A stretch of 64,000 nucleotides of DNA from contig NZ_JAHBAG010000001.1 in assembly GCF_020510445.1 (NCBI RefSeq), forward strand, positions 3,758,501-3,822,500, in the 5' to 3' direction. The DNA comes from Hydrogenophaga taeniospiralis. GTDB taxonomy: Bacteria > Pseudomonadota > Gammaproteobacteria > Burkholderiales > Burkholderiaceae_C. Every line of letters begins with the position of its first letter. Positions within the stretch are counted from its first letter, which is position 1. The position numbers and the translations under genes were made by a program. Shown here one piece after another: positions 62,360 through 64,000 of the stretch. The notes beneath the pieces were generated by a model that was not told the origin of the DNA, did not search any database, and saw nothing but the letters and a program-made list of their open reading frames with translations.

Positions 62360-63439
62360 TCACCGCATCACGCTGGAGAAGTCGACGTCGCGGGCCGCAA
62401 AGATGTTGATCACCGTGCCGTTTAGCACGGTCACCGTGGCCTTGCGGTTGGCCGATCGGGCCAGCATGTCCGAAGCCGCCTTCTTCACCGTGGTGGCGGT
62501 CTGGGACTCCCAGGGGTCGACCCGCGTACTGGCCAGACGACCATCGCTGTCGTATTGAGACGTCTCACGCCCGCGAATGTCGTTGCGGTCCGCGAACTTC
62601 TGCGCGCCAGCATCAATGCCGTCCGCGAGCAGACTGACCAGCAGAGCCGAGCCAATGCGCTCCCCCCAGTGACCGTCGTAGTGGCCAGGAACCCCGGTAC
62701 CGCCCAGCGCGTCCGTGCCGGCGCTGTCGATCCGCACGTCCAGACCGGTCGTGGTCAGCACACGGGTCCAGACGATACCGACACGGTCGTAGTGCTCATC
62801 GGCGTATTTGTATTCACCCGTGACCTTGGAGCCCTTGTCGATCAACAGGCGTCGACCGTTCACCGAATAGATCGGCTCGGTGACGATGCACGAGGTCATG
62901 CCGGGCAGGGTGGACACCACCTTCGTTTCCAGCGAGCAACGGATGAAGGTGCCACGCGTCAGGGTGAAGTCGGCGTTGGCCAGAACCTCCACGGCGCCCC
63001 GCTTCACGGCGGAGAACTCGTCTTCGAAGAACGGGTTCTTTTTGCCCTTGTCGGTCGCCGCGGTCAGGTTGTCCCGACTGGCCATGCGCCGCTCCAGCAG
63101 ATCGTCCCGGGTTGCGGGCGCGTCGGCCATGGCCGCCGATTCTGGCAATGGGGGCGCCACGGTCGGCGCAGCCTGCGCCACCGGAGGGGGCGGCAGCTTC
63201 AACACCGGTTTCTCTGGCACCGTCACCTCTTCAAAGGTGACCCGCTTCTTGTCGTCGCCATCGGCGGAGAACGCATTGCTGGCCACCCACAGCGTCATGC
63301 CGATGGTGGCCAGCGACACCAGGACGATGTAGGCCACCGCCGTCTTGTTCACGCCGCGCGTAAGGCCCGCCGACAGCTTGGGCATGTTGTCCGACAGCGC
63401 CGGGCCCGGGGCACTCCCATTGGGAAATTGCATGCTCAT
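62360..63439 (-). CDS. virB10: VirB10-type secretion channel protein
   Basis: Spans both membranes; 359 aa. A cytoplasmic N-terminus, one helix at about 33-53, a Pro-rich stretch at 75-100 (KPVLKLPPPPVAQ), then the C-terminal TrbI-like beta barrel: TLTRGTFIRCSLETKVVSTL, DKGSKVTGEYKY and the C-terminal VTVLNGTVINIFAARDVDFS. The ATG overlaps the virB9 stop (ATGA). Confidence 0.96.
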   Translation of the reverse strand: MSMQFPNGSAPGPALSDNMPKLSAGLTRGVNKTAVAYIVLVSLATIGMTLWVASNAFSADGDDKKRVTFEEVTVPEKPVLKLPPPPVAQAAPTVAPPLPESAAMADAPATRDDLLERRMASRDNLTAATDKGKKNPFFEDEFSAVKRGAVEVLANADFTLTRGTFIRCSLETKVVSTLPGMTSCIVTEPIYSVNGRRLLIDKGSKVTGEYKYADEHYDRVGIVWTRVLTTTGLDVRIDSAGTDALGGTGVPGHYDGHWGERIGSALLVSLLADGIDAGAQKFADRNDIRGRETSQYDSDGRLASTRVDPWESQTATTVKKAASDMLARSANRKATVTVLNGTVINIFAARDVDFSSVMR

Positions 63440-64000
63440 TTGTTCCTCCTCAATCCAACCACATCGTTGCCCAGGCGCATCACCAGGTACGGGTAGACGC
63501 CCAGGACCACCATCACGTTCTTTTCGCTTTTGGTGTTCACCAGAAACTCCTCACCGGCACGCTCGTGGCGGCCAAAAACCGCTGGGAAGTTCGCCATGGG
63601 TGGCAGATGGATGTAGGTGAACTGCTGGTTGTCATAGACCCGCGTCGGCACGATGGTGGAGTCCTCGCGAACCGCCGAATAGTCGTAATTCAGGTGGTAG
63701 TTGTTCTGCGAGTTCAGCGCACCCGGCGACGGCGACAGCACCGCATTCACCGCCGCCATGCTGCTCGCCTTGTCGGGCTCATCGCTGCCATAGACAAAAC
63801 GCACCTTGTAGAAGACCCCCGCGCTCTTCGCTTCCTCCAGCGTGCGCCACTTGGTGGCCGACACCCGCAGATCCAGCAGGTACGAACGCATGTTCGTGCG
63901 GATGTACATGTTGGTGTCGACGTCCACATTCTTCGGCCGGATGTAGAAGATGTTGTCGCGCCGCACCAGCTCCCAGCCGTCGCTGAAACCCGTGCCGAAG
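63436..64000 (-). CDS. virB9: VirB9-type outer-membrane complex protein, N-terminus outside window
   Basis: The last 187 residues of a VirB9/TrbG-like periplasmic protein: YIRPKNVDVDTNMYIRTNMR, YLLDLRVSATKW, TRVYDNQQFTYIHLPPMANF and the C-terminal VMVVLGVYPYLVMRLGNDVV, which in relatives interacts with VirB7 and the outer membrane. It enters from the right edge; more virB genes are expected beyond 64000. Confidence 0.95.
   Translation of the reverse strand, partial: FGTGFSDGWELVRRDNIFYIRPKNVDVDTNMYIRTNMRSYLLDLRVSATKWRTLEEAKSAGVFYKVRFVYGSDEPDKASSMAAVNAVLSPSPGALNSQNNYHLNYDYSAVREDSTIVPTRVYDNQQFTYIHLPPMANFPAVFGRHERAGEEFLVNTKSEKNVMVVLGVYPYLVMRLGNDVVGLRRNK

Overview
The window is about 64 kb of GC-rich chromosomal DNA. 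Gene content and order (gloB/methyltransferase/rnhA, recR-ybaB-dnaX-ffs, trxA-rho-rpmE, pst-pho, ppx/ppk, betaproteobacterial-type solute receptors, minor pilins with PilY1) point to a betaproteobacterium of the order Burkholderiales, most like Comamonadaceae (Hydrogenophaga-like). The genus is an inference from memory of gene order; no search was run.

Layout. 0-3 kb: an RND efflux permease (cut by the left edge) with its adaptor. 3-12 kb: housekeeping genes (rnhA, a methyltransferase, gloB, a MltD-type transglycosylase, an orphan solute-binding protein, a MAPEG protein, recR, ybaB, dnaX, and the 4.5S RNA gene). 12-21 kb: a Bug-family receptor and a tightly coupled addB-addA-flavoprotein operon. 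20.6-25 kb: trxA, rho, rpmE (type B L31) and an ArnT-like membrane glycosyltransferase. 25-35 kb: phosphate control, pstSCAB-phoU-phoB-phoR behind a Pho box, with arsC, a cation diffusion facilitator and ppx nearby. 35-44 kb: a small ribbon-helix-helix-like protein with a Lys/Ala/Pro tail, then a minor-pilin/PilY1 operon read leftward and a divergent Crp/Fnr-type regulator. 44-50 kb: sixA, ppk1, and a predicted phosphate-starvation lipid-remodelling set (agt-like glycosyltransferase, plcP-like metallophosphatase, olsB-like acyltransferase). 50-54 kb: an arsenic operon (arsR, an unknown ATP-grasp-like enzyme, a Cys-rich ArsI remnant, arsC, acr3). 54-57.7 kb: a DOMON-like protein, NamZ-type muramidase, GNAT acetyltransferase and glmM. 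57.9-64 kb: a type IV secretion cluster (virB9-virB10-virB11, two accessory genes, virD4), cut by the right edge.

How it fits together. Phosphate is the main theme. PhoB-type direct repeats with 11-bp periodicity lie before pstS, before ppk1 (inside the end of the upstream gene) and, as a four-unit array, before olsB. Pi uptake, polyphosphate metabolism and replacement of phospholipids by phosphorus-free lipids may therefore be one PhoB-controlled programme. Arsenate, which enters through phosphate transporters, is handled by two unrelated arsenate reductases. The arsenic operon starts about 60 bp from the olsB PhoB array and is read divergently from it.

Most notable: the four-unit PhoB array at olsB; the circularly permuted ATP-grasp-like enzyme in the ars operon; the internally deleted ArsI-like peptide that keeps its Cys-Cys tail; a run of nine A in dnaX where both alternative frames stop at once; a near-perfect palindrome before the ribbon-helix-helix/Lys-Ala-Pro protein; and an LprI-like lipoprotein inside the type IV secretion cluster.
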